Counted from the first letter of the stretch, positions 27,413 to 37,183 are shown. The stretch is DNA of 64,000 bases from Actinomadura rubteroloni (GCF_002911665.1 NZ_MTBP01000001.1:2170001-2234000); one strand, 5' to 3'. Made by a program: numbers and translations. The notes: generated from the letters alone by a model not told the origin.

Positions 27413-28717
27413 ATGATCTGGCTGGCCGGTGTGCTGATCCTTTTCTTCGGCCTGCTGGTGTCCATCGCGCTCCACGAACTGGGGCACTTCTCGTTCGCCA
27501 AGCTGTTCGGCGTCCGCGTCCCGCAGTACATGGTGGGCTTCGGCCCGACGCTGTGGTCCAAGACCAGGGGCGAGACCGAGTACGGCGTCAAGTGGATCCC
27601 GCTCGGCGGCTACATCCGCATGATCGGGATGCTGCCGCCCCGGCGCGGCGACGCGTCGGGGAAGGTCCGCAGCGTCAGCACCGGCCCGTGGCAGGGCCTC
27701 ATCGAGTCGGCGCGCGGCGCGGCTCTCGAAGAAGTCCGGCCCGGCGACGAGGACCGCGTCTTCTACAGCAAGAAGTGGTGGCAGAAGCTCATCATCATGT
27801 TCGCGGGCCCGGCCGTGAACCTGGTGCTCGCCGTTGTCATCTTCGCGTTCCTGCTGATGGGCCTCGGCGCCCAGACCCTCAAGACCGACCCGGTGGTGAG
27901 CAGCGTCGCCAAGTGCGTCGTCCCGGCGACGTCCACGGCCGAGACGTGCCCGTCCGACGCGCCGCTCACCCCGGCCGCCAGGGCCGGCCTCCAGGCGGGT
28001 GACACCTTCGTCACCTTCGACGGGCGGAAGGTCACCGACTACGCGCAGGTCCAGGAGCTGATCCGGCAGTCGGCGGGCAGGACGGTCACGCTGGGGCTGC
28101 GCCGCCACGGCGCGGACGTCACCACCCGCGTCTCGATCATCCCGAACCGGATGCCCGACCTGAAGGACGAGAACAAGACCGTCACGGTCGGGTACCTCGG
28201 CATCGCCCCGGTCACCCACGTCGCCTACGAGCGGCAGGGGCCGGGCGCCGTCGCCCGCTACATCGGCGAGCTGACGTCCCACACGGCGGGCGCGCTGGTG
28301 CGGATGCCGCAGCGGATGGTCGGCGTCTGGCACGCGGCGTTCGGCGGCGAGAAGCGCGACCCGAACGGCCCGATCGGCGTCGTCGGCGTCAGCCGGCTCG
28401 GCGGCGAGGTCGCGGCGGCGCACGAGCCGGTGAAGACCAAGGTCTGGCTGCTGATCAGCCTGATCGGGTCGCTGAACCTCGCGGTCGGGCTGTTCAACCT
28501 GATCCCGCTGCTGCCGCTGGACGGCGGGCACATGGCGGGCGCGCTGCTGGAGGCGCTGAAGAAGGGGTTCGCGCGGGTGTTCCGCCGTCCCGACCCCGGG
28601 CCGGTGGACGTCGCCAAGGCGCTGCCCGTCACCTACGTCATGGCGGCGGTGCTGATCGTCATGGGCGGGCTGCTGGTCTACGCGGACCTGTTCAACCCGA
28701 TCCGGCTGTCGGGCTAG
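27413..28717 (+). CDS. rseP: Site-2 intramembrane zinc protease RseP/Rip1
   Basis: A 434-residue membrane protease. The catalytic HELGH (H21, E22, H25) is inside the first helix. A PDZ domain is central (residues about 190-265, [20 protein letters not shown]). The second catalytic motif LPLDGGHM is in the third membrane helix. It cuts anti-sigma factors and other membrane proteins after a first cleavage outside. In many actinobacteria it sits with dxr and ispG; here neither gene is adjacent. Its end overlaps the convergent PLP-enzyme gene by 26 bp. Confidence 0.92.
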   Translation: MIWLAGVLILFFGLLVSIALHELGHFSFAKLFGVRVPQYMVGFGPTLWSKTRGETEYGVKWIPLGGYIRMIGMLPPRRGDASGKVRSVSTGPWQGLIESARGAALEEVRPGDEDRVFYSKKWWQKLIIMFAGPAVNLVLAVVIFAFLLMGLGAQTLKTDPVVSSVAKCVVPATSTAETCPSDAPLTPAARAGLQAGDTFVTFDGRKVTDYAQVQELIRQSAGRTVTLGLRRHGADVTTRVSIIPNRMPDLKDENKTVTVGYLGIAPVTHVAYERQGPGAVARYIGELTSHTAGALVRMPQRMVGVWHAAFGGEKRDPNGPIGVVGVSRLGGEVAAAHEPVKTKVWLLISLIGSLNLAVGLFNLIPLLPLDGGHMAGALLEALKKGFARVFRRPDPGPVDVAKALPVTYVMAAVLIVMGGLLVYADLFNPIRLSG

Positions 28718-29795
28718 CGCCGGTCGCGCGGAAGGCGCGCAGCCCGGCCAGGTACGGCGCGACGTCCAGGCCCTGCTGGGTGAGCCAGGCGTCCGAGCCG
28801 TAGGTGTGGGCGTAGCGGTCGGCGCCGTCGCAGATCAGCGTGACGACGCTGCCGCGCTCGCCGCGCTCCACCATCTCCGCGATGAGCAGCGCGGCGCCCC
28901 ACAGGTTCGTGCCGGTGGAGCCGCCGACGCCGAGCCCGGCGACCTCGGCGGCCCAGCGCATCCCGGCGACGGACGCGGCGTCGGGCACCCGGATCATCCG
29001 GTCGATCACCGACGGCAGGAACGACGGCTCGACGCGCGGGCGCCCGATGCCCTCGATCCGCGAGCCCGGCGCGGTGCCGCTGGTGTCACCGCGCTCGTAG
29101 GCGTCGAAGAACGCCGAGCCCTCGGGGTCCACGACGGCGACGCGGGTCGCGAACCGGCGGTAGCGGGCGTAGCGGCCGATGGTGGCCGACGTCCCGCCCG
29201 TCCCGGCCCCGACGACGACCCAGGACGGCTCCGGGTACCGCTCCAGCGCCATCTGCTCGAAGATCGCCTCGGCGATGTTGTTGTTGCCCCGCCAGTCCGT
29301 CGCGCGCTCGGCGTAGGTGAACTGGTCCATGAAGTGGCCGCCGCACTCGCGGGCCAGCCGGCGCGACTCGGCGTAGATGGACGACGGGTCGTCCACGAGA
29401 TGGCAGCGCCCGCCGTAGAACTCGATGAGCGCGATCTTCTCCGGGCTGGTCGACGCGGGCATGACCGCGACGAACGGCAGCCCGAGCAGCCGCGCGAAGT
29501 AGGCCTCGCTGACGGCCGTCGACCCGCTGGACGCCTCGATGATCGTGGTGCCCTCGCAGATCCAGCCGTTGGCGAGGCCGTACAGGAACAGCGACCGCGC
29601 GAGCCGGTGCTTCAGCGACCCGGTCGGGTGGACGGACTCGTCCTTGAGGTACAGGTCGACGCCCCACGCGGCGGGCAGCGGGAAGACGTGCAGGTGCGTG
29701 TCGGCGCTGCGGTTGGCGTCGGCCTCGACGACGCGGACGGCCTCGGCGATCCACGCGCGGCGGCCCGGATCACAGCGGTCGGCGAATTGGCCCAT
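28692..29795 (-). CDS. PLP-dependent cysteine desulfhydrase, Cds1-like (cysteine synthase fold)
   Basis: A 367-residue fold-type II PLP enzyme. The PLP lysine is K62 in [11 protein letters not shown], the asparagine-type loop is [17 protein letters not shown], and the phosphate-binding loop is [14 protein letters not shown]. The N-terminal extension and these motifs match the group containing mycobacterial Cds1, which releases H2S and ammonia plus pyruvate from L-cysteine; they differ from CysK/CysM. It may help control cysteine levels and respiration. The assignment to desulfhydrase rather than synthase is based on remembered family motifs and should be treated as probable. Confidence 0.75.
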   Translation of the reverse strand: MGQFADRCDPGRRAWIAEAVRVVEADANRSADTHLHVFPLPAAWGVDLYLKDESVHPTGSLKHRLARSLFLYGLANGWICEGTTIIEASSGSTAVSEAYFARLLGLPFVAVMPASTSPEKIALIEFYGGRCHLVDDPSSIYAESRRLARECGGHFMDQFTYAERATDWRGNNNIAEAIFEQMALERYPEPSWVVVGAGTGGTSATIGRYARYRRFATRVAVVDPEGSAFFDAYERGDTSGTAPGSRIEGIGRPRVEPSFLPSVIDRMIRVPDAASVAGMRWAAEVAGLGVGGSTGTNLWGAALLIAEMVERGERGSVVTLICDGADRYAHTYGSDAWLTQQGLDVAPYLAGLRAFRATGASPTAGSG

Positions 29796-29830
29796 TCCCG
29801 CAGCGTACTGAGCCGCCCTGAAGCGTCAGC

Positions 29831-30184
29831 TCACCGGGCGCGGGCGGGGAAGGCGAACCACGACGGCGCGTTGGGCGCGCCGACCTGGAAGCGCGGGTCC
29901 GGCGCGGTGAACGGCAGCAGCACCGGGCAGCGTCCGCGCGTCCGGTACGCCGGACGGGGCTCGGGACGCTCCGGGCCGCCGCGCAGCACCAGCGGGTGGT
30001 AGACGGGCCGGGGCTCGGGCGCTCCGGCCGTGTCCCGCGTCCCGGCGGCGGGCGGCAGCTTGTTCGGCGGCGGGCACGCCGCCTCCGGTCCGGGACTGGC
30101 GAGCGCGGCCGTGCCGAGCGCCGACGCCGCGAGCGCGGCCCCGGCGAGCGCGGCCGGCAGGATGATCGCGAAGCGGGTACCCAT
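29831..30184 (-). CDS. Small secreted proline-rich protein, unknown
   Basis: A 117-residue protein with a signal peptide (MGTRFAIILPAALAGAALAASALGTAALA). The mature part is Pro/Arg-rich with two cysteines and no recognisable domain. ATG 30184 is chosen because GGAGG lies just upstream. Third-position GC is high, so it is likely a real gene, but I do not recognise a family. Confidence 0.6.
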   Translation of the reverse strand: MGTRFAIILPAALAGAALAASALGTAALASPGPEAACPPPNKLPPAAGTRDTAGAPEPRPVYHPLVLRGGPERPEPRPAYRTRGRCPVLLPFTAPDPRFQVGAPNAPSWFAFPARAR

Positions 30185-30259
30185 CGTCACCTCCGTACGA
30201 CACCGGGTGACCATCCTCGCGGAGGCCGCCCGGCCCGTCCGGGACCGACAGGTAAAACC

Positions 30260-31780
30260 TCAGTCGATCACCGGGGCGACGGCCCGCACCGTCTCGACCG
30301 TGTCGGCGTCCGCCGCGCGCTTGTCCGGCCGGTACCGCAGGACGCGCGCGAACCGCAGCGCCATCCCGCCGGGGTAGCGGGTGCTGCGCTGGACGCCGTC
30401 GAACGCGATCTCCACGACCAGCTCGGGCCGGACCCGGACGGTGTGCGCGTCCTCCTCCACGGCCAGCTCCCGCAGCCGCTCGGTCTGCCAGGCGAGCAGC
30501 TCGTCGGTCATGCCCTTGAACGTCTTGCCGAGCATGACGAACTCCCCGGTCGCCGCGTCGCGGGCGCCGAGGTGCAGGTTGGACAGGAAGCCGCGCCGCC
30601 GCCCGTGCCCCCACTCGGCGGCCAGCACGACGAGATCGAGCGTGTGCCGGGGCTTCACCTTGATCCAGCCCGCGCCGCGCCGCCCGGCCGTGTAGGGCGT
30701 GTCGAGGGACTTCACGACGACGCCCTCGTGCCCGCGCTCCACGGCCTCGGCGAACAGGTCGGCGGCGCGGGCCGGGTCGTCGGTGACCAGGCGCGGCATC
30801 CGCAGTTCCTCGGGGACGACCCGGGCGAGCGCCGCGTGCCGCTCCGCGCCCGGACGGTCCAGCAGGTCCTCGCCGTCCAGGTGCAGGACGTCGAACAGGA
30901 ACACCGACAGGGGGACGGGACCGTCCGCGCGCCGGGTCGCGGCGCGGGCGGCGGTGACCTGGAACGGGTGCGGCGTGCCGTCCTCGCGGAGCGCGATCAG
31001 CTCGCCGTCCAGCACCGCGTCGCGCACCGGCAGCCGGGACAGGACGGCCGTGACCTCGGGCAGCCGCGCGGTGATCTCGTCCAGCGTGCGGGTGAACACG
31101 CGGACCTCGCCGCCGGTGATGTGGATCTGCGCGCGGATGCCGTCCAGCTTCCACTCCACGGCGGCGGGGCCGTCGAGCCGGGCGAGGGCGGCGGGCAGGT
31201 CGGGCTCGGACGCGGCGAGCATCGGCTTCACGGGCCGTCCGACCTCCAGCCCGAACGCGGCGAGGCCCGCCTCCCCGGACGCGAGCGCGGCGGTCGCGAC
31301 GGCGCCGAGCGAGCCGCGCAGCATGACCGCGCGGCGCACGGCGGCGGCCGGTACCTCGGCGGCGCCCGCGACGGCGTCGGCCATCACGCCGTCCAGCGCG
31401 CCCTGCCGCAGCTCGCCCGACAGCAGCCGGACGAGGAACCACTGCTCGTCGCGGGTGGCGCGGGCGAACAGCGCCGCGACCAGCTCCCGCCGCCGCGCGA
31501 CCGACCCCGGCCCGGCGACGGCGCCGATCGCGGCGAAGGCCGCGTCCACCTCGGCTACCGTCAGCGTGGCGTCGCCGGCGGGCGGTGGAAGGTCGCGCAG
31601 GGCCGCGTAGCCGACGCCGATCTGCCGCTGCGGCAGCTCGCCGGACAGGTAGGCGACGACGGTGGCGGCCTCGGCGGGCTCGGCGTCGCGCAGGCACGCG
31701 GCGAGCGCGGCGGCCTTGGCGCGCCGCGACGCGGTGCCCGCGACCGTCCCGGACGTTCGCGCGATCTCGGTGAGCAGCAC
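30260..31780 (-). CDS. ATP-dependent DNA ligase (LigB-like)
   Basis: A 506-residue ligase. It has an N-terminal helical DNA-binding domain, the nucleotidyltransferase domain with the adenylated lysine K211 in [10 protein letters not shown], and the later motifs [16 protein letters not shown] and [10 protein letters not shown]-terminal OB-fold domain contains the final motif [16 protein letters not shown]. The layout matches the mycobacterial LigB type, which is dispensable beside the NAD-dependent LigA. There are no Ku or LigD partners nearby, so a repair role outside NHEJ is likely. Confidence 0.9.
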   Translation of the reverse strand: MLLTEIARTSGTVAGTASRRAKAAALAACLRDAEPAEAATVVAYLSGELPQRQIGVGYAALRDLPPPAGDATLTVAEVDAAFAAIGAVAGPGSVARRRELVAALFARATRDEQWFLVRLLSGELRQGALDGVMADAVAGAAEVPAAAVRRAVMLRGSLGAVATAALASGEAGLAAFGLEVGRPVKPMLAASEPDLPAALARLDGPAAVEWKLDGIRAQIHITGGEVRVFTRTLDEITARLPEVTAVLSRLPVRDAVLDGELIALREDGTPHPFQVTAARAATRRADGPVPLSVFLFDVLHLDGEDLLDRPGAERHAALARVVPEELRMPRLVTDDPARAADLFAEAVERGHEGVVVKSLDTPYTAGRRGAGWIKVKPRHTLDLVVLAAEWGHGRRRGFLSNLHLGARDAATGEFVMLGKTFKGMTDELLAWQTERLRELAVEEDAHTVRVRPELVVEIAFDGVQRSTRYPGGMALRFARVLRYRPDKRAADADTVETVRAVAPVID

Positions 31781-31897
31781 GTTCCCATTGTGGAGCGCAG
31801 GTATGACACTCGGATCGTCCGGGTGTGAGGTGGTGACCGGATCGTCTTTTCGGCGCGTAGGTCGTTGGGAAAAATGCGGTAAGGCTCGCTAAAAGGG

Positions 31898-32638
31898 GTG
31901 GTGGTGGGAAAAGGACCGGGGATCGGGCCGAGGCGCCCGCAGGAGCGGTTCGAGCGCGTCTACTCCGGGCCGGAGCGGCCCCGGGGACCGCGCCGTCCGC
32001 GCGGGCTCCCGCTCGCCCTCACGGCGGTGGCCGTCGCGCTGGCCGGGGGCGCCGCGCTCGTGCTCGCGCCCGGCGGCGGGCCGGGGGAGGGGCGCCGTCC
32101 GCCGCCGTCCGCCGCGCCGTCGCGCCCGGCCGCGCCGCGTCCGGGCGCCCCGGTCACGCGGCTGGGCGATCCCTGCGCCGGGGTCGGCCGCGCGACGCTG
32201 GACCGGCTCGTCCCGGGGGCCGTCCCCCGGCGGCACACCGACGCGTCCACCGCGACCTGCACGTTCACCGCGCCCGGGAAGCGGTACCGGTGGCTGACGG
32301 TGGACGAGCTGCTCGTCGCGCCGTCGGGCGGCGACCCGTCGGGCGCCGCCCGCCAGACCTTCGCCGCCGCGCTGCGCCAGGCGACGGGCGAGCCCGCGCA
32401 GCGGACGCTCACGCTGGAACGGATCGACGGGCTCGGCGAGGAGGCGTTCCACTGGTTCACCGTGGACGAGCCGCCGAGCACCGTGACCGGGCAGGTCACC
32501 GTGCGCGTCCGCAACGTCGTGGTGACCGTGGCCTACAGCGAGGCGGCCCCCGGGCGCGGCGGACCGGCCGCCGCGCGGAGCGCATGCCTGGCGAACGCCG
32601 AGGGTGCGGCGCGGGAAGTGCTGGCGGGTTTTCGGTGA
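31898..32638 (+). CDS. Membrane-anchored DUF3558-like protein
   Basis: A 246-residue protein with an Arg/Pro-rich cytoplasmic start and one membrane segment (GLPLALTAVAVALAGGAALVLA). A Pro-rich linker leads to an external domain with the DPCAG pattern and further cysteines (TATCTF, ARSACLANA), like DUF3558 lipoprotein domains but attached by a helix. Three GTG codons in a row (31898, 31901, 31904) follow AAAAGGGG; the third has the best spacing. The function is unknown. Divergent from the ligase gene. Confidence 0.65.
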   Translation: MVVGKGPGIGPRRPQERFERVYSGPERPRGPRRPRGLPLALTAVAVALAGGAALVLAPGGGPGEGRRPPPSAAPSRPAAPRPGAPVTRLGDPCAGVGRATLDRLVPGAVPRRHTDASTATCTFTAPGKRYRWLTVDELLVAPSGGDPSGAARQTFAAALRQATGEPAQRTLTLERIDGLGEEAFHWFTVDEPPSTVTGQVTVRVRNVVVTVAYSEAAPGRGGPAAARSACLANAEGAAREVLAGFR

Positions 32639-32998
32639 ACCATTTATGACCTCAATCGGCCGATCATGGCATAAGAGAAGTCCCTCGCTTCTAAGGTTGT
32701 TTCGTGAAAGGGGAGGGAAGCGCCGGTCGCCGTCGGCCGTCGCCGGTCGGCAGGGCGCGGCCGGTGCTCGACACGCCAAGGGGAGGAGGAGGCGTCGTCG
32801 TGACCGCACAACGCGCGGGAGTGTCCTGGGTGTAGATAACCCCAGGTGAAGGGGCGGGTACTCCGCCGCGAGGCCGCCGGGCCGCACGGGTCCGGCGGCC
32901 TCGGCGCTTCCCGTCGGTCCGATATATACGAAATAGTCTGAGATGTACTGAAGGTGCGCTCGGGAATGGGCGGCGGCGCCGCCGGAATGGGAGTCGGG
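32639..32998. other. 360-bp gap before the PPTase gene
   Basis: No gene seen. It contains the palindrome ATCGGCCGAT (32655-32664) and, near 32920-32940, an unusually AT-rich stretch (GATATATACGAAATAGTCT). In that stretch TAGTCT could serve as a -10 box for the PPTase gene and TATATATC as one for the opposite strand. The short open frames here have no coding bias. Confidence 0.45.
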
Positions 32999-33676
32999 GT
33001 GGAACCAGTCACCGTCTGGTGGGCTTCGCTGGACGCGGTGCGACCGGCCCACGCGGCACTGCTGGACCCGGTCGAGAAGGGCCGGCGCGCGAAGTACCTG
33101 CGCGACGCCGACCGCGACCGCTTCACGCTCGGCGTCGCCCTCACCCGGATCACGGTCGGTGCCCGGCTCGGCGTCGCGCCGGCCGCCGTCCCGGTCGACC
33201 GGACCTGCCCGGACTGCGACCAGCCGCACGGCCGGCCGGTCATCGCGGGCGGCCCGCACCTGTCGATCTCGCACTCCGGCGACCGGGTCGTCCTCGCGCT
33301 GTCCCCGCACGGGCCGCTCGGCGTGGACGTCGAGGAGGCGTCCGGACGACTGAACGACAGCTTCGCCGACCACGTCCTCGCCGAGGGGGAGCAGGGGTCC
33401 GGCGAGGCCGAGCTGCTCGCCTACTGGACGCGCAAGGAGGCCCTTCTCAAGGCCACCGGCGACGGCCTGCGCGAGCCGATGACGAAGCTGCGGGTTTCCG
33501 GTCCTTCCGAAAACCCCCGGTTGCTGGACTGGTCCGGACGTTCCGAACTCGTCGGCAGAATCACGATGCGCACCCTCGATCCCGGTCCGGGCTATGCCGC
33601 GTGCCTCGCGCTGCTCGACCAGCCCGCCGACGTCCCGGTGGAGGAGCGGCCGTTCATTCCAGCAGGCCCCCGTTGA
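32999..33676 (+). CDS. 4'-Phosphopantetheinyl transferase (Sfp type)
   Basis: A 225-residue enzyme that loads the CoA-derived arm onto carrier proteins of fatty-acid, polyketide or peptide synthases. Signature motifs are SISHSGDRVVLAL, GVDVEEA (Mg-binding Asp and Glu) and YWTRKEALLKATGDGL. The length fits the Sfp type. The GTG at 32999 is preferred (GGGAG upstream); ATG 32987 and 32966 are alternatives. No synthase gene is in the window, so it probably serves distant clusters. Its 3' end overlaps the convergent AurF-like gene by 23 bp. Confidence 0.85.
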   Translation: MEPVTVWWASLDAVRPAHAALLDPVEKGRRAKYLRDADRDRFTLGVALTRITVGARLGVAPAAVPVDRTCPDCDQPHGRPVIAGGPHLSISHSGDRVVLALSPHGPLGVDVEEASGRLNDSFADHVLAEGEQGSGEAELLAYWTRKEALLKATGDGLREPMTKLRVSGPSENPRLLDWSGRSELVGRITMRTLDPGPGYAACLALLDQPADVPVEERPFIPAGPR

Positions 33677-34601
33677 CCCAGATCCGGCGGGCGGGCCCGT
33701 CCAGGTAGCCGACCTCGTCCAGGAACGCGGTGCACTTGCGGAACGCCCACGCGAGCGTCGCGCGGCGGTGCGGGCTGGCCGCCGCCGCGCGCCGCGCCGC
33801 GCGCGGGTCCAGGCCGACGCCCGAGTAGCACGACGGGTGGACGACCTGCGAGGTGATCAGCCGCGTCGCGTACGCCAGCCCGGCCGCCGCGATCCGCCGG
33901 CGCGGCGCGGACGTCTCGGCGACCAGCCGCTTCAGCTCCTCGCGCGCGTACCGGATGTGCCGCGTCTCCTCGATGACGTGGATGCGCGTCACCTGCCGGA
34001 CGAGCGGCTGGATCTCCTCGTCGGGGAAGGAGAGCCGCTGGAACGCGTCGGTGAACTCCTCCACGACGAGCGTCCCCGCGAACTTCATCAGCGGGTCGTA
34101 CACCGCGCCGGACACCAGGCTCGCCGAGTGCTGCAGCGCGTTCGGCCGGTGGGTGCGCAGGCCGAACGTCCGCACCATGCGCCCGAACATGATCGAGTGA
34201 CGGCACTCGTCCGCGATCTCCGTCAGCGCGTACGCGACGTGCTCGCTGTCGTAGCGGTGCCGGTGGCAGTGCTGGACGAGCGACTGCATCAGCATGAACT
34301 CGGCCCAGATGCCGAAGGTCGCGATGCTCGCCATTTCCCGCTTGGACAGTTCGACGCGCTGCCGGTGCGTGAGGCGGTCCCACAGCGGCGTCTCGTACAG
34401 CGAGACGAGGACGGGCGGCATGTAGAAGACGTCGGGGTCCTGCGGGGCGTCCCAGTCCACGTCCACGTCGGGGTCGAAGGAGTGCTTGCGGGACGTGTCC
34501 AGCAGCCGGCGCGCGACGGCCTCGCGGTCGGTCAGCGCGAGCGTGTGGTCGCCGTCGCGGCAGCGGACGACGGCGGTGCGTTCGGGGGTGGCGGTGGGCA
34601 T
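33654..34601 (-). CDS. AurF-like diiron N-oxygenase/hydroxylase
   Basis: A 315-residue helical protein with the AurF-type diiron ligand pattern: a Glu in the first half (IWAEFMLMQSLVQHCHRHR), IADECRHSIMFGR and VVEEFTDAFQ, then HVIEETRHIRYAREEL. AurF oxidises an arylamine to a nitroarene; relatives hydroxylate amines or other small molecules. It lies 20 bp downstream of a second diiron protein gene and is controlled with it. The ATG at 34601 has a GAGGGGAG ribosome-binding site. The substrate is unknown; no amine-biosynthesis genes are adjacent. Confidence 0.78.
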   Translation of the reverse strand: MPTATPERTAVVRCRDGDHTLALTDREAVARRLLDTSRKHSFDPDVDVDWDAPQDPDVFYMPPVLVSLYETPLWDRLTHRQRVELSKREMASIATFGIWAEFMLMQSLVQHCHRHRYDSEHVAYALTEIADECRHSIMFGRMVRTFGLRTHRPNALQHSASLVSGAVYDPLMKFAGTLVVEEFTDAFQRLSFPDEEIQPLVRQVTRIHVIEETRHIRYAREELKRLVAETSAPRRRIAAAGLAYATRLITSQVVHPSCYSGVGLDPRAARRAAAASPHRRATLAWAFRKCTAFLDEVGYLDGPARRIWVNGGLLE

Positions 34602-34621
34602 TTCTCCCCTCCTCACGGGGG

Positions 34622-35731
34622 TCAGGACGAGGCGGCCTCGGCCGCGATGACGGCGTCGACCTCGGCGCGGCGGGCGGCCTCCTCGGCGGCGAACCGCTGG
34701 GCGTCCAGCCGGTCGGCGATCTCCTCGTCGCCGCGCATGAGGGCGTCCAGGTCGGCGCGGGACGCCTCCAGCACGCCCATCTCCTCGAAGGTCTCCCGGA
34801 TCCGGGGGCTCCACAGGCCGATGTCCTTGACGCACGGGACGATCCGGCTGAACAGCAGGCTCTGGAACATCCGCATGTACGGCGACTCGTCGATCAGCGC
34901 GCGGACCTCGGGGGTGGCGAGGCCGAAGTGCTCCCAGACCTCGCGGCTGCGGATGCGGTCGCGCATGAGGTGGCAGCCCTGGATGACGAACTCTTCGCGG
35001 TCTCTGCGCTCGGCGTCGCTGAGGTCGCGGTAGAGGTCGCGCAGCGCCATCCGCCCGAACGCGACGTGGCGGGCCTCGTCCTGCATGACGTAGGCGAGGA
35101 TCTGGCGGGGGAGCGGCTGCGTCGTGACGTCCCGCATGACGCCGAACGCGGCGAGCGCGAGCCCTTCGATGAGGACCTGCATCCCGAGGAACGGCATGTC
35201 CCAGCGGGCGTCGGTGAGCGTCTCGGCGAGCAGGTCCTGGAGCTTGGTGTTGATCGGGTAGACGAGCCCGATCTTCTCCTGGAGGAAGCGGGCGAAGACC
35301 TCGACGTGGCGGGCCTCGTCCATCGTCTGGGTGGCGGAGTAGAACTTGGCGTCCAGGTCCGGCGCGGTCTCCACGATCTTCGCGGCGGTGACCATCGCGC
35401 CCTGCTCGCCGTGCATGAACTGGCTGAACTGCCAGGACGCCGAGTGCCGCCGCAGCTCCGCGCGGTCACGCGGGCTCAGCTTGTCCCAGTACTTCGTGCC
35501 GTAGATGGCCAGCGACTGGTCGGGGATGCCGAGGACGTTGTAGGGGTCGACGTCCAGGTCCCAGTCGATGCGCTTGACCGAGTCCCACTGCCGATCCTTG
35601 CCCTTCTGGTACAGGGCGAGCAGGTTCTCGCGCCCGTCGTCGTACTCCCACGTGAACCGCGTGGCGCCCGCGGGCGGGACCTTCCGGGTGGACTCGGGGA
35701 CGGGGGTGATGTAGAGGTCGTGCGTCGACAC
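34622..35731 (-). CDS. Ferritin-like diiron oxidase/oxygenase of unknown substrate
   Basis: A 369-residue ferritin-like protein. The two carboxylate/His metal motifs are TQTMDEARHVEVFARFL and VMQDEARHVAFGRMAL, with further Glu ligands upstream (MHGEQGAM) and between (VLIEGLALAAF). The general build resembles ribonucleotide reductase R2-like or R2-like ligand-binding oxidases. The GTG at 35731 has AGGAGG upstream. It is the first gene of the pair with the AurF-like enzyme, and its promoter region contains a strong TetR-type palindrome shared with the divergent TetR gene. Confidence 0.75.
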   Translation of the reverse strand: MSTHDLYITPVPESTRKVPPAGATRFTWEYDDGRENLLALYQKGKDRQWDSVKRIDWDLDVDPYNVLGIPDQSLAIYGTKYWDKLSPRDRAELRRHSASWQFSQFMHGEQGAMVTAAKIVETAPDLDAKFYSATQTMDEARHVEVFARFLQEKIGLVYPINTKLQDLLAETLTDARWDMPFLGMQVLIEGLALAAFGVMRDVTTQPLPRQILAYVMQDEARHVAFGRMALRDLYRDLSDAERRDREEFVIQGCHLMRDRIRSREVWEHFGLATPEVRALIDESPYMRMFQSLLFSRIVPCVKDIGLWSPRIRETFEEMGVLEASRADLDALMRGDEEIADRLDAQRFAAEEAARRAEVDAVIAAEAASS

Positions 35732-35756
35732 GGCCGCCTCCTGGGGGAGCGCTGGC

Positions 35757-35782
35757 GTACGATGTACGTACGTACGTTGTAC
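35757..35782. promoter_or_regulatory. TetR-type operator between diiron operon and tetR gene
   Basis: A 26-bp palindrome matches its own reverse complement at 22 positions, with a perfect 12-bp core GTACGTACGTAC (35764-35775). It lies in the 104-bp space between the divergent genes 34622-35731 and 35836-36498, where it can overlap both promoters. TetR dimers usually bind such sites, so the adjacent TetR protein is the likely ligand. Confidence 0.75.
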
Positions 35783-35835
35783 GTCACCGTGTCATGGGCC
35801 ACTTACCCTGTCAACGGAAGCGGAGACCCGACCCG

Positions 35836-36498
35836 ATGCAGAGACGAGTGACGTCCGCCACCTCCCGGGCCGTCCTCACGCGCGACCGGATCGTCCGGGC
35901 CGCCGTGGGCCTCATCGAGCGCGACGGCGAGCACGCGCTGTCCATGCGCGCCGTCGCGGCCGAGCTGGGCGTCGCGGTGATGTCGCTCTACAACCACGTC
36001 CCGAACAAGGCGGCGCTGCTGAGCGGGGTCGCCGAGCACGTCGTCGCGGGCATGGACCTGTCGTTCGACGCCGCCGAGGACTGGACCGACCGCGCCCGCG
36101 CGCTCGCCCGCGCGTTCCGCGCGATCGCGGCGGACTACCCGCGCTGCATGACGATCGTCCTCACCCAGCGGATCGACAGCATGGTGGGCCTCATGCCCGC
36201 CGAACGGGCGCTCGCGCTCGCCGCCGCCGCGGGGTTCGACGAGCAGACGGCCGTGCGCGTCACCCGCGCGCTCATGGCGTACACGCTCGGGACGCAGCTC
36301 CGCGAGGCCGGGATGGCCAAGGCGCTCGGGAACCGTCCGGACAAGTTCGAGGACCTGGACGCCGAGCGGTTCCCGCACGTCAGCGCGAGCGCCGCCGAGC
36401 TGGCCCGCAGCGAGCCCGACGCCGACTTCGAGTTCGGGCTGGACCTGCTGCTGGACGCGATCGACCGGCTCCCGCGCCGACGGGATCAGACGACGTAG
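35836..36498 (+). CDS. TetR-family regulator (TetR_C-type C-terminus)
   Basis: A 220-residue repressor. The N-terminal HTH (residues 18-63) reads RIVRAAVGLIERDGEHALSM, then RAVAAELGVAVMSLYNHVPNKAALL. The SLYNHVPNK recognition helix with Asn-His is typical of the group with a tetracycline-repressor-like C-terminal domain. It is divergent from the diiron gene pair and faces the GTACGTACGTAC palindrome. It probably represses the pair and itself. Its end overlaps the convergent second TetR gene by 13 bp. Confidence 0.85.
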   Translation: MQRRVTSATSRAVLTRDRIVRAAVGLIERDGEHALSMRAVAAELGVAVMSLYNHVPNKAALLSGVAEHVVAGMDLSFDAAEDWTDRARALARAFRAIAADYPRCMTIVLTQRIDSMVGLMPAERALALAAAAGFDEQTAVRVTRALMAYTLGTQLREAGMAKALGNRPDKFEDLDAERFPHVSASAAELARSEPDADFEFGLDLLLDAIDRLPRRRDQTT

Positions 36499-37094
36499 GG
36501 CGCGATGCCCTGCCAGCAGAAGGCGATCATGTAGGCGGCGGCCTCGCGCGCGGCGACGTCGGGCCGCCCGGTCTGCCACAGCGCCAGCCGTTCGCTGCCG
36601 CCCATGATGATCTCGGTGAACGCCGCCAGCTCCGGATCGGGGAGCGTGGGCGCGAACGTCCGCAGCACCCCGGCGATGAGGTCGCTCTGCTGCGCCCGCG
36701 TCTGCCGGACCGCCTCGACGCTCTCGGGCGGCCCGCCGTGGTCGGTGAGCAGGGTCGCGAACGACCGGCTGTGCGAGCCGACGAACTCGAAGTAGGCCGT
36801 CATGCCGCGCGTGAGGATGTCCTTCGGGTCGGTGGCGCCCGCCATCGCCTTGTGGGTGACGTCGAGCAGTTCGGCCCGCGACCGGGCGATGCACGCCACC
36901 AGCAGGCCCTCCTTGGACCCGAAGTACTCGTAGATCATCGGCTTGGAGACGCCGCAGCGCTCGGCGACCTCGTCCATCGACGTCGCCGCGTAGCCCCGCT
37001 CGCCGAAGATCTCCTCGGCGACGTCGAGCATCTGCCGTTCGCGGTCCGCCCGTGACATGCGGCGACGCCGGGACGGGGGCGTGGCGGTGCTCAC
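36486..37094 (-). CDS. TetR-family regulator of the flavin monooxygenase gene
   Basis: A 202-residue repressor with a basic N-terminus and a TetR HTH (residues 15-62, ATSMDEVAERCGVSKPMIYEYFGSK). The C-terminal ligand domain is typical for TetR and contains no special motif. It is divergent from the Baeyer-Villiger-type monooxygenase gene. The 89-bp space carries a 29-bp palindrome, so repression of both genes and release by a substrate ketone, as in EthR/EthA, is a reasonable inference. Confidence 0.85.
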   Translation of the reverse strand: MSTATPPSRRRRMSRADRERQMLDVAEEIFGERGYAATSMDEVAERCGVSKPMIYEYFGSKEGLLVACIARSRAELLDVTHKAMAGATDPKDILTRGMTAYFEFVGSHSRSFATLLTDHGGPPESVEAVRQTRAQQSDLIAGVLRTFAPTLPDPELAAFTEIIMGGSERLALWQTGRPDVAAREAAAYMIAFCWQGIAPYVV

Positions 37095-37128
37095 AGCGGT
37101 TCCCTCCAGTCGGACCTACCGGGAGTAG

Positions 37129-37157
37129 CCTACTCATAGTAACTTACTGAGAGTAGG
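37129..37157. promoter_or_regulatory. 29-bp palindromic operator between tetR and monooxygenase genes
   Basis: Arms CCTACTC..AGTAA and TTACT..GAGTAGG are symmetric around one central base, with only two mismatched position pairs. A half-size copy, CTAC-CGGGA-GTAG (37116-37128), abuts it. The site overlaps the only AT-rich part of the gap, where the promoters must lie. Confidence 0.75.
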
Positions 37158-37183
37158 AAATCCGGGGAGAAGGTAGGCAGAAC

